Shown piece by piece: positions 33,532-46,820 of a DNA stretch of 64,000 nucleotides. Position numbers and translations under genes: made by a program. The notes beneath the pieces are model-generated. The model was not told where the DNA came from. It saw only the letters and a program-made list of their open reading frames with translations, and made no database searches. The DNA is from Neobacillus niacini. GTDB lineage: Bacteria > Bacillota > Bacilli > Bacillales > Cytobacillaceae. The stretch is from NCBI RefSeq assembly GCF_019749295.1, contig NZ_JACWFG010000002.1:271326-335325 (forward strand), in the 5' to 3' direction. Numbering within the stretch: position 1 is the first letter of the stretch; each line of letters starts with the position of its first letter.

Positions 33532-34410
33532 TTACCCTTTTACAGAACCCTCAGATAACCCTTGAACTAGATACTTTTGCAGGAAGATTAACAGTGCAAT
33601 CATTGGAAGCGAAGCGAGTACCATTCCCGCAAGGAGTACGCCCCAATCTGTCCGTAAGGCATCTCTAAAGTTCATTAATCCTGATGGAATCGTTTTCAAT
33701 GTTTCTGAGTCAATAAAGACTGTAGCAAATAAAAACTCATTCCATGCAAAAAATGCAGTTAATACGATCGTTGTTAACAAAATTGGCACGGACATCGGCA
33801 AATAAATTCTTCGATAGATTCCGAATTCCGTACATCCATCAATAATGGCTGACTCTTCCAGCTCTTTTGGAATACTTAAAAAGTAACCTCTTAAAAGCAA
33901 AATCGTTAATGGCAGTCGATAAGCGATATACGTTAAAATTAACGCCCAATGGGTATTGATTAAATCTAGATTCGTAAGGATATTAAACAATGGAATTAAG
34001 GCAACCTGTGGATTCATCATCATTCCGCCGATGGTAAAAATCAGCGCAATGTCAATCCATCTTGTCTTATATCTGGATAGTACAAATGCCGCCATCGAGC
34101 CAATAATCAGAACCGCAATAATGGTTACACTTGTAACGAGCAAACTATTCATAAAATAGCCGGATATACCCTTTGACCAGGCAGTTGCATAGTTTTCAAC
34201 AATCCAAGTACTAGGTAAGCCCCAGACATCATTGAAGATCTCATTATAGCTCTTCATCGAAGAGATAACCATCCAAAGAAGCGGATAAAGGATGGCGATT
34301 GCAAAAGCCGCCAGGATTAGCATGGTGAGAAATTGGCCGATACTGAATTTCCGTAGTTTTCGAGATGGTTTTATTACCTGCTCCACAGATGGTTTTATTA
34401 CCTGCTCCAT
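33532..34410 (-). CDS. frlM: ABC sugar permease, FrlM-like
   Basis: 292 residues, six membrane segments, EAA loop ELEESAIIDGCTEFGIYRRIYLP. The protein starts MEQVIKPSVEQVIKPS because of an in-frame 24-bp tandem duplication. The second ATG is used because AAAGGA is 8 bp from it; an upstream ATG overlaps the end of frlN. Confidence 0.87.
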   Translation of the reverse strand: MEQVIKPSVEQVIKPSRKLRKFSIGQFLTMLILAAFAIAILYPLLWMVISSMKSYNEIFNDVWGLPSTWIVENYATAWSKGISGYFMNSLLVTSVTIIAVLIIGSMAAFVLSRYKTRWIDIALIFTIGGMMMNPQVALIPLFNILTNLDLINTHWALILTYIAYRLPLTILLLRGYFLSIPKELEESAIIDGCTEFGIYRRIYLPMSVPILLTTIVLTAFFAWNEFLFATVFIDSETLKTIPSGLMNFRDALRTDWGVLLAGMVLASLPMIALLIFLQKYLVQGLSEGSVKG

Positions 34411-34411
34411 G

Positions 34412-35296
34412 TTAATCATCCTTTCCCGTGCGAGACAGTTTAATTTGAATGAGCGCCAGCACCGCTGTCAAAATAAAGATAATAATCGCCAGCGTGGAAG
34501 CATAGCCCATGTTATCTTTCACAAATCCAGTCTGATACATATGTACAGACAGAACTGTTGAACTAAAGCCTGGTCCGCCATTCGTCAGAATATATGGTTC
34601 GTTGAAAACGAGCATAGAACCAGTGATCGTAATTAATGTATTAACAAATATAGCTTCTCTTACCTGTGGTACTGTAATGCTAAAAAACTTTCTTATTTTT
34701 CCAGCTCCATCTATATCAGCAGCTTCGTAAAGCTCTTTCGGAATTTTCTGAATCGCAACAATAAATAAAAGGGTAACAAACCCTATACTATGCCATTGTG
34801 ACATTGCAATGACGGAATAAATGGCTGTCTCAGGATTGCCTAGCCATACCTCTTTCAGGTTTTCCAAACCAATTAATTCAAGGAAACTGTTTAAAAGACC
34901 CATTTGCGGGTTGTAAACAAACCCAAATAGTAAAGCAACAACAGAAATGGAAATCATAACTGGCATAAAGTAAACGACCCTAAGGAAAGGGGCTACTCTG
35001 TGAAATAATTTATCTTCCAATATATAAGCTAACACTAAAGCAAATCCGACCTGTAAGATCACAGAAATGATTGCGTACTTAACGTTATTGAGAATTCCAA
35101 CACTTACTGCTTTATCGGCTAATAGATTTTTAAAATTTTCAAAACCAACAAACGTTTTTGTTTGAGAGAAAACTGAGAAATCAAAAAAGCTATTATAAAA
35201 ATTTTGTATAAGCGGAATATAGACAAATACGAGCAGCAAGGCGATGCTCGGCAATAAGAATAGTACTGGGATAATATTAAATTTCCTTCTTTGCAT
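34412..35296 (-). CDS. frlN: ABC sugar permease, FrlN-like
   Basis: 294 residues, six membrane segments, EAA loop KELYEAADIDGAGKIRKFFSITVP. It forms the heterodimeric channel with FrlM. ATG six bases after AGGGGTGG is used. No ATPase gene is present in the cluster; B. subtilis supplies MsmX in trans. Confidence 0.87.
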   Translation of the reverse strand: MQRRKFNIIPVLFLLPSIALLLVFVYIPLIQNFYNSFFDFSVFSQTKTFVGFENFKNLLADKAVSVGILNNVKYAIISVILQVGFALVLAYILEDKLFHRVAPFLRVVYFMPVMISISVVALLFGFVYNPQMGLLNSFLELIGLENLKEVWLGNPETAIYSVIAMSQWHSIGFVTLLFIVAIQKIPKELYEAADIDGAGKIRKFFSITVPQVREAIFVNTLITITGSMLVFNEPYILTNGGPGFSSTVLSVHMYQTGFVKDNMGYASTLAIIIFILTAVLALIQIKLSRTGKDD

Positions 35297-35334
35297 TGAC
35301 CCCACCCCTAATATTTTTGGCTCGTTTGTTAGAT

Positions 35335-35377
35335 TTCCCCAAGATTCACCGGAACACTGTCCTCGAATCTTGGGGAA
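35335..35377 (-). promoter_or_regulatory. Intercistronic stem-loop between frlO and frlN
   Basis: Perfect 13-bp arms TTCCCCAAGATTC and GAATCTTGGGGAA with 17-bp loop and no T run, so an mRNA-stability hairpin is more likely than a terminator. Confidence 0.75.
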
Positions 35378-35389
35378 GGGGAAATCATT

Positions 35390-36667
35390 CTACTTTTTCA
35401 AACGTTTTGCTTCAGCTTGTACTTCCTTCATAATTTCTTCAGGAGTCGTTTGCTCATTTGCTAATGTCTGTCCGCCTCTCATGAAGATATCGGCAATATT
35501 GATATTAACGGCATTATCAAACCATGGTGTAGTTGCAGAAGCATTTGTTACGAGCTCATATGCTTCTAATCTGGCAGGAGAAGTATTGCCTTCATCAACA
35601 GCACCCTGAACGGCATTCAATTGTCCATCTGTCTTTGTAAAATCGTAAGCAGTTTCTTTAGATGTTAAGAACTTCAAGAAATCAACTGCTTCTTTTGGTG
35701 CATTTTTACTTAACATCCATCCTTCAGGTGCACCTGTAAGTGCCTTAGAATCACCTTTACCGCCCTCGATTTCAGGGAAGTCAAAGAAACCGAAATCTGT
35801 CATACCTTGATCTTCGACCATTTTAACTTCAGCAAACTGCATGTAAACGATTGGTGCTTCACCACTAGCGAACATATTTCTTGCAGCCTCATGGTCAATT
35901 GCAGTTGAGAGATCGCCCATGTAATCAGTAAGTTCCTGGAAAATTTCTAATCCTTTAATATAACCTGGATCTGTAAACTCACCTGTTGCGACGTTATAAT
36001 CTTTTGCTGTTACTGCAGGGTCGACAACCCTTTGGAAAATCGTTCCCATGTAATGAGAAATCGCCCATGCATTGGTTAAACCTTCTACTAACGGCGTTTC
36101 ATAGCCAGCATCCTGCAAATCTTTTAGAACTGCGATAAATTCTTTATAGGTTTTAGGAACTTCAAGATTATTTTTCTTGAAAACTTCCTTATTATAGAAG
36201 AATGCCTTTCCATCAACCGTAAATGGTACACCATACTTCTTTTCATCAAATGTAAAACCTGCAAACTGAGACTCAATTAATTTTCCTGCCCACTCAGAAT
36301 CCTCTGCTAAAATACTATCTAGCTCCATAATACGATCAGATGATACAAGGTTTTCAGCAAATGAGTCAGACCAAGATGAGAAAATATCTGGAAGATCGTC
36401 GTTAGAAACGAGCACTCTAATTTTCTCTTTGTAAGAATCGTTTAAAACAGAATTGACATTAATTTTAACACCTGGGTTCGCATCTTCAAATTCCTTGATT
36501 TTCTGATCATAGAAAGATTTCCGTGGTTCATTCGGCCATCTATGGAAGAAATCGATTTCCACTACATCTTTATCCGATGATTTTTTTTCTTCGTTTCCTG
36601 CTGAGGAGGAACAAGCTGTTAATGCTAATAAAAGAACTGTCATGAAAATCGCTATAAATTTTTTCAT
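35390..36667 (-). CDS. frlO: Extracellular sugar-binding lipoprotein, FrlO-like
   Basis: 425 residues, family 1 solute-binding protein. Signal peptide MKKFIAIFMTVLLLALTAC with lipobox LTAC, then a Ser/Glu/Lys linker; DIFSSWSDSF and ALTGAPEGWMLSKNAP are typical. It captures the substrate for FrlNM. A 211-bp gap to frlB holds a CAACCCGGGTTG palindrome. The stem-loop after it would raise its transcript level above that of the permeases. Confidence 0.88.
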   Translation of the reverse strand: MKKFIAIFMTVLLLALTACSSSAGNEEKKSSDKDVVEIDFFHRWPNEPRKSFYDQKIKEFEDANPGVKINVNSVLNDSYKEKIRVLVSNDDLPDIFSSWSDSFAENLVSSDRIMELDSILAEDSEWAGKLIESQFAGFTFDEKKYGVPFTVDGKAFFYNKEVFKKNNLEVPKTYKEFIAVLKDLQDAGYETPLVEGLTNAWAISHYMGTIFQRVVDPAVTAKDYNVATGEFTDPGYIKGLEIFQELTDYMGDLSTAIDHEAARNMFASGEAPIVYMQFAEVKMVEDQGMTDFGFFDFPEIEGGKGDSKALTGAPEGWMLSKNAPKEAVDFLKFLTSKETAYDFTKTDGQLNAVQGAVDEGNTSPARLEAYELVTNASATTPWFDNAVNINIADIFMRGGQTLANEQTTPEEIMKEVQAEAKRLKK

Positions 36668-36878
36668 TTTTTCACTCCCTTTAAAATATTCAGATTACTA
36701 TTTTTGCAATAATGAAATGGAGTGAGTTCAATTAAGTGTCCTAGTCAACAACGCAGATTAGATTAACCTTCAACTGAACCTTGTCCACTTGCAGATCGTG
36801 TCCCATAAGTATACTAGAAAATCTTTCTTATAATCTATCATGTTGAACCCGGGTTGTTAAGTGACTAATGTTGGCAGA

Positions 36879-37853
36879 TTAATATTCCATTTTCCACATA
36901 TAGCGTCTTACGGAAAGCGGGTGACCTGTATGCTCTGCCAAACCATCTGCATATTGACGTAATACAACACCTGCAAGAGCTGGACCAAAGTATTCTTTGA
37001 GATCTTCATCAATACCTGTGTAATCCAATTCCGCTACATCGACAACCTCAACTTTTTTACTGTATTTTTGTGCAAAGGTAATCGCTCTTTCATCTAATGG
37101 ACGAGTAGCGCCTTCTCCTTTGATAATTAGGAATGGAACATCAAAGTCAGTTGCTTCAAACGGACCGTGGAAGTATTCGCCAGTATGAATCGCATTAGAG
37201 TGGATCCATAACATTTCCATTAACAAGCAGCTAGTAAACGAATATGCCTGGTGGTAGTAAGCACCGCTGCCCATTGTATAAATCAGTTTATCGCGCTTGT
37301 ACTCGCTTCCAAATTGGAATGCACGATCATAAGTCAATTTTCTGTTTGACTCAAAAAGAGTTTCTAAATTATTTAATTGATTTAATACTCTTTCGTATTT
37401 TTCATTTGGTGAAACCGCATTCAAAAGACCGAAAATTAAGCTGTAGTATATACCTGTTTCTCCATCAATCGCGTCTGAGCCATCCTTATAGTTGTAATGA
37501 ACGGTATACTCAGCTTCTTGACAAAGTGGAGAATCAACTTCCATGGAAATTGCAATCGTTACTGCTCCTTTTTCTCTTGCAAATTTAGCTGCAGCAACTG
37601 TTTCTGGTGTAGTTCCTGAATGTGAACGAAGAATAACAACGCTTCCTTCACCAAGTCCTGGCGGGTTCACATGAACAAATTCATTAGAAGTATAAACTCT
37701 GCTTGGAATCTCGATTTCTCTATTTAAGAAATAATCCCCAGTAGCAAGGGATGCCATCGAACCTCCACAAGCTACAAAATAAACATTCTTCACATTTGTT
37801 GCTTTAACTGCATTGATTGCAGCAGCAATTTGATTAACATGTTCAGTTTTCAT
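36879..37853 (-). CDS. frlB: SIS-domain fructosamine-6-phosphate deglycase, FrlB-like
   Basis: 324 residues (B. subtilis FrlB 328), two SIS domains. CGGSMASL and SHSGTTPETV are the phosphosugar-binding loops, HTGEYFHGPFE is the active-site segment, and the C-terminus RRYMWKMEY matches FrlB (RRYMWKVEY). The enzyme splits fructosamine 6-phosphate to glucose 6-phosphate and the amino acid. First gene of the operon, behind a strong SigA promoter with a palindromic operator. Confidence 0.9.
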   Translation of the reverse strand: MKTEHVNQIAAAINAVKATNVKNVYFVACGGSMASLATGDYFLNREIEIPSRVYTSNEFVHVNPPGLGEGSVVILRSHSGTTPETVAAAKFAREKGAVTIAISMEVDSPLCQEAEYTVHYNYKDGSDAIDGETGIYYSLIFGLLNAVSPNEKYERVLNQLNNLETLFESNRKLTYDRAFQFGSEYKRDKLIYTMGSGAYYHQAYSFTSCLLMEMLWIHSNAIHTGEYFHGPFEATDFDVPFLIIKGEGATRPLDERAITFAQKYSKKVEVVDVAELDYTGIDEDLKEYFGPALAGVVLRQYADGLAEHTGHPLSVRRYMWKMEY

Positions 37854-37877
37854 TTACTTTACCCCCTAATGTTATAT

Positions 37878-37893
37878 GACATCATATGATGTC
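37878..37893. promoter_or_regulatory. 16-bp palindromic operator at the frl promoter
   Basis: GACATCATATGATGTC, perfect palindrome placed just after the -10 box, at the expected transcript start. Probable site for the FrlR-like regulator. Confidence 0.75.
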
Positions 37894-37901
37894 TTATTTG
37901 T

Positions 37902-37930
37902 AGTATAAGCTGACTTATCCATTAAGTCAA
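37902..37930 (-). promoter_or_regulatory. SigA promoter of the frl operon
   Basis: On the minus strand TTGACT, 17-bp spacer, TATACT. Confidence 0.88.
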
Positions 37931-37983
37931 ACACTTTTAAAGATTCTGTTAATTACTTTTTTCCGACAAAGTCTGACAAAACC

Positions 37984-38015
37984 ACAAAAAAACCCTTATT
38001 TCAAATAAGGGGCTG
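37984..38015 (-). terminator. Terminator of the HAD phosphatase gene
   Basis: CCCTTATTT and AAATAAGGG arms with seven T on the minus strand; the stem overlaps the last codons. Confidence 0.85.
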
Positions 38016-38654
38016 CTCCAATACCTCTATCACTTTTTCTAAATCTTCGATAATTTTATATGCCTTTTCCTTCATTTCCTCCGTAGGATCAATCAAATCA
38101 GGTACCAATATACAACGAATCTCTGCCGCACACGCTGCCTTCAACCCATTCAATGAGTCCTCTAACACTAAAGCAGACTCCACCGGCTCCCCGGCGATTT
38201 TACATGCCTCTAAAAAGATATCCGGATGAGGCTTACCCTTTTTGACCTCATTCCCACTGATATAAAAATCAAAGCGGTCTTCAAGGCCCGCCAGCTTCAA
38301 GTATGAAGCAATCGTTTCCCGTGCACTGGAGGAAGCAATACATTTTTTTATTCCCCTCTGATCTAGCGCATCAAGTAGTTTTATGGCTCCCCGCTTTATA
38401 CCAACGCCATCGTTCGCTAAAGTTTCCTTAAACCGCATCCGATAATCGATAATGATTTCTTCATACGGAAGTTTACCATCATACATTTGCTGCATTACTT
38501 CCATTGAATTACCATGCGCCAACCCGATTAACTGTTTATAGTTCTCAATCGTAAACGTAAAACCTCTTCTTTCAACCGCTTCCTTTAATGCTAGAAACGA
38601 CGGCCATTCCGTGTCAAACAACAATCCATCCATATCAAAGATTACTAACTTCAC
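38001..38654 (-). CDS. HAD-family hydrolase (beta-phosphoglucomutase-like)
   Basis: 217 residues. Motif I FDMDGLLFDTE with nucleophile Asp at residue 8, motif II SSSARE, motif III Lys in GKPHPD, motif IV EDSLNGLKAA. The subfamily includes sugar-phosphate phosphatases and beta-phosphoglucomutases; the substrate is not visible. Its promoter carries the same kind of palindrome as the frl promoter, so joint control is likely. Confidence 0.85.
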   Translation of the reverse strand: MKLVIFDMDGLLFDTEWPSFLALKEAVERRGFTFTIENYKQLIGLAHGNSMEVMQQMYDGKLPYEEIIIDYRMRFKETLANDGVGIKRGAIKLLDALDQRGIKKCIASSSARETIASYLKLAGLEDRFDFYISGNEVKKGKPHPDIFLEACKIAGEPVESALVLEDSLNGLKAACAAEIRCILVPDLIDPTEEMKEKAYKIIEDLEKVIEVLEQPLI

Positions 38655-38685
38655 CCTGTATACCTCCTAGTTTTTCAATTATAGA

Positions 38686-38716
38686 ACATATAACATCATA
38701 ATACGTTATATGTCAA
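38686..38716 (-). promoter_or_regulatory. Promoter with overlapping inverted repeat (HAD gene)
   Basis: TTGACA, 17-bp spacer, TTATAT on the minus strand; the inverted repeat ACATATAAC...GTTATATGT covers both boxes. Confidence 0.65.
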
Positions 38717-38754
38717 TAATTGAACCTAATCTAAAGAAATACTAGAAAAAGTAA

Positions 38755-38788
38755 AACCCCAGCCAGTCCGTCGACCAGCGGGGGTTTA
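38755..38788 (-). terminator. Terminator of the atp operon
   Basis: AAACCCC and GGGGTTTT arms around a GC-rich loop, 10 bp after the atpC stop. Confidence 0.8.
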
Positions 38789-38797
38789 ATATAACTA

Positions 38798-39211
<414 letters not shown>

Positions 39212-39229
39212 TTACCCTCCTGACAGGCT

Positions 39230-40672
<1,443 letters not shown>

Positions 40673-40823
40673 TTATCACACCATTCTTTTTAAAAAGGAA
40701 CCATGTGAATCACACTTTACTACTTATAGTCCTGAAATATAGTCGGGAACGATGAACTCATTCCCCTATACCAGAACATATCAAGGCCCCCTGAATGGGG
40801 TTAATTTTTTAAAAAATCAAATC

Positions 40824-41687
<864 letters not shown>

Positions 41688-41724
41688 TCACCACCCTCAT
41701 TCAAAGAATGTTTGGGGTTTCTCC

Positions 41725-41815
41725 GGGGGAGGTGAAGGGGTAGTTTAATGGTAACAGGCACTACAAAACCGTGCCTGTCACCATTAAACTGTCACTCTTC
41801 ACCTGTCACCCCATC
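41725..41815. repeat. Palindromic element between atpA and atpG
   Basis: AGTTTAATGGT and ACCATTAAACT arms enclose ACAGGCAC / GTGCCTGT; outer GGTGAAG / CTTCACC also pair. It shares the GTGACAGGCAC word with the nuoK-nuoL element. Confidence 0.8.
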
Positions 41816-41846
41816 CATTACCCCGTTACTAAATGTTAGACCCTAC

Positions 41847-44472
<2,626 letters not shown>

Positions 44473-44522
44473 TTAAAACAACTTCTATATCAGTCGAAAT
44501 AATTGTCGAAATCAATCGTTTA

Positions 44523-44645
44523 TTGTCCAGCTGCAGCGCCTAGTGGCTCGGGGTCATAAGCCAATCCGTCAATAAGGTTAAAGAGCAACCTTCTTGCCGG
44601 CTCGTCTTATGCCTGTCGCCCCTGGCAAGGCGCTTCCGCTTTTCT
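44523..44645. repeat. Intercistronic repeat element, copy A (atpE-atpF gap)
   Basis: 123 bp from TTGTCCAGCTGCAGCGCC to GGCGCTTCCGCTTTTCT, with inner arms such as AAGGTT / AACCTT and GCCGGC. Nearly identical to copy B on the other side of atpE. Confidence 0.9.
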
Positions 44646-44672
44646 GATATGAACAGTACTGAACATAAACGA

Positions 44673-44705
44673 ATGGCGAAGGTTCTCACGAATGATCTTC
44701 GCCAT
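44673..44705 (-). promoter_or_regulatory. Hairpin downstream of atpE
   Basis: ATGGCGAAG and CTTCGCCAT, nine perfect pairs; a second small AACGCG/CGCGTT hairpin follows next to the atpE stop. No T run, so it is not a terminator. Confidence 0.6.
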
Positions 44706-44735
44706 GTACATGAAACGCGTGTTTTGCGCGTTCGA

Positions 44736-44987
<252 letters not shown>

Positions 44988-45006
44988 TTATTTTTTGTTC
45001 TTATGA

Positions 45007-45129
45007 TTGTCCAGCTGCAGCGCCTAGTGGCTCTCCGGTCTAAGTCAATCCGTCCTGAAGGTTAAAGAACAACCTTCATGCCGGCTCGCCTTATGCCTGT
45101 CGCCCCTGGCAAGGCGCTTCCGCTTTTCT
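45007..45129. repeat. Intercistronic repeat element, copy B (atpB-atpE gap)
   Basis: Same orientation and about 85-90 percent identical by eye to copy A. Confidence 0.9.
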
Positions 45130-45148
45130 GCTAAGAACGGTTTTTATG

Positions 45149-45865
<717 letters not shown>

Positions 45866-45882
45866 TCACCTCGCTTCCCCCG

Positions 45883-46257
45883 CTATTTATCTGAATAGAA
45901 ATTGTGCGTAAAAAAATCTATCATAATGACAATGTAGGATGTCATTAATCCTATAACCACACTAATGAGATGAAACTGTTCAGGATACCTCATAGTGATG
46001 ACAATCGCCAGTGCACCGGTCGCCATCCTAGAGAACGAACCTAGTGAACGGATTTGTCTTCCTTCTGCTGCTGCCTCGCCAAATTTGTCGATTTTTCTAG
46101 CCATCAACCACAAATTAAAGAGGCTCAAACTTGTCCCAAGAATCAATCCAAGAAAGATCGATTGCTGCGCAGTGAACCCCCAGCCAAGCACATAAAAAGA
46201 CAATAAAAAAAACATCCACTTTCGCTGTCGGGCAAACATTGTTTGAAATTCTGGCAT
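45883..46257 (-). CDS. atpI: ATP synthase protein I
   Basis: 124 residues, four membrane segments; assists c-ring assembly and possibly Mg2+ uptake. Position before atpB is conserved. Confidence 0.9.
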   Translation of the reverse strand: MPEFQTMFARQRKWMFFLLSFYVLGWGFTAQQSIFLGLILGTSLSLFNLWLMARKIDKFGEAAAEGRQIRSLGSFSRMATGALAIVITMRYPEQFHLISVVIGLMTSYIVIMIDFFTHNFYSDK

Positions 46258-46264
46258 GGTTGGT

Positions 46265-46492
46265 TTAATCTCCTGAATTGAACTTGCGAATTGTAATAAG
46301 CATAGAGTATATACCGGCCGCTAACCCTAGAAACAATCCAATTATTAAGAAAATTGGTTCGGTACCCCACTGCTTATCCAGCCATCTGCCAAAAAATATA
46401 CCAATTAAAATGGATCCAACAAGGGATGCTAGGATGGCGGACATTAGGGCATAAGCTTTGAACGGATTGCGGTTTTCATTACGCATACGCAT
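46265..46492 (-). CDS. atpZ: AtpZ/AtpI-type small membrane protein
   Basis: 75 residues, two membrane segments, the short first gene of many Bacillus atp operons. The ATG after AAAGGTGAG is chosen; a TTG nine codons upstream overlaps the RBS. AtpZ with AtpI has been linked to Mg2+/Ca2+ transport in alkaliphilic Bacillus. Confidence 0.85.
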   Translation of the reverse strand: MRMRNENRNPFKAYALMSAILASLVGSILIGIFFGRWLDKQWGTEPIFLIIGLFLGLAAGIYSMLITIRKFNSGD

Positions 46493-46616
46493 CGCTCTCT
46501 CACCTTTTAGAGAATACAATCAAAAAACGAGGTTTTATGTACAAAAGGAAGATATGTAGAATATCTGAGGATTCTGTCGATTTATGTGAAAACCCTCTCA
46601 TTTTACACCCTTTGTT

Positions 46617-46645
46617 AGCATACAATAGCAGTTATTTAATGTCAA
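46617..46645 (-). promoter_or_regulatory. SigA promoter of the atp operon
   Basis: On the minus strand TTGACA, 17-bp spacer, TATGCT; leader about 120 nt. The 328-bp gap otherwise holds only the protease terminator. Confidence 0.8.
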
Positions 46646-46779
46646 TGGATTTACGTGAATTAACCCACAAACTATTCTGCGTAATTTCTTCCATTTGGAA
46701 GTATTAGTTAACACTATAATTGTAGTAGAAATCAGTGCTGCATTCCCGTTGTAATTGTGACTATTTTGTGAACAAATTG

Positions 46780-46814
46780 TTGCGGCTGGTGCAAATTACC
46801 ATCACCAGCCGCAC
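46780..46814 (-). terminator. Terminator-like hairpin of the S8 protease gene
   Basis: GCGGCTGGTG and CACCAGCCGC arms just after the stop codon; weak T run. Confidence 0.7.
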
Positions 46815-46820
46815 ATTTCT

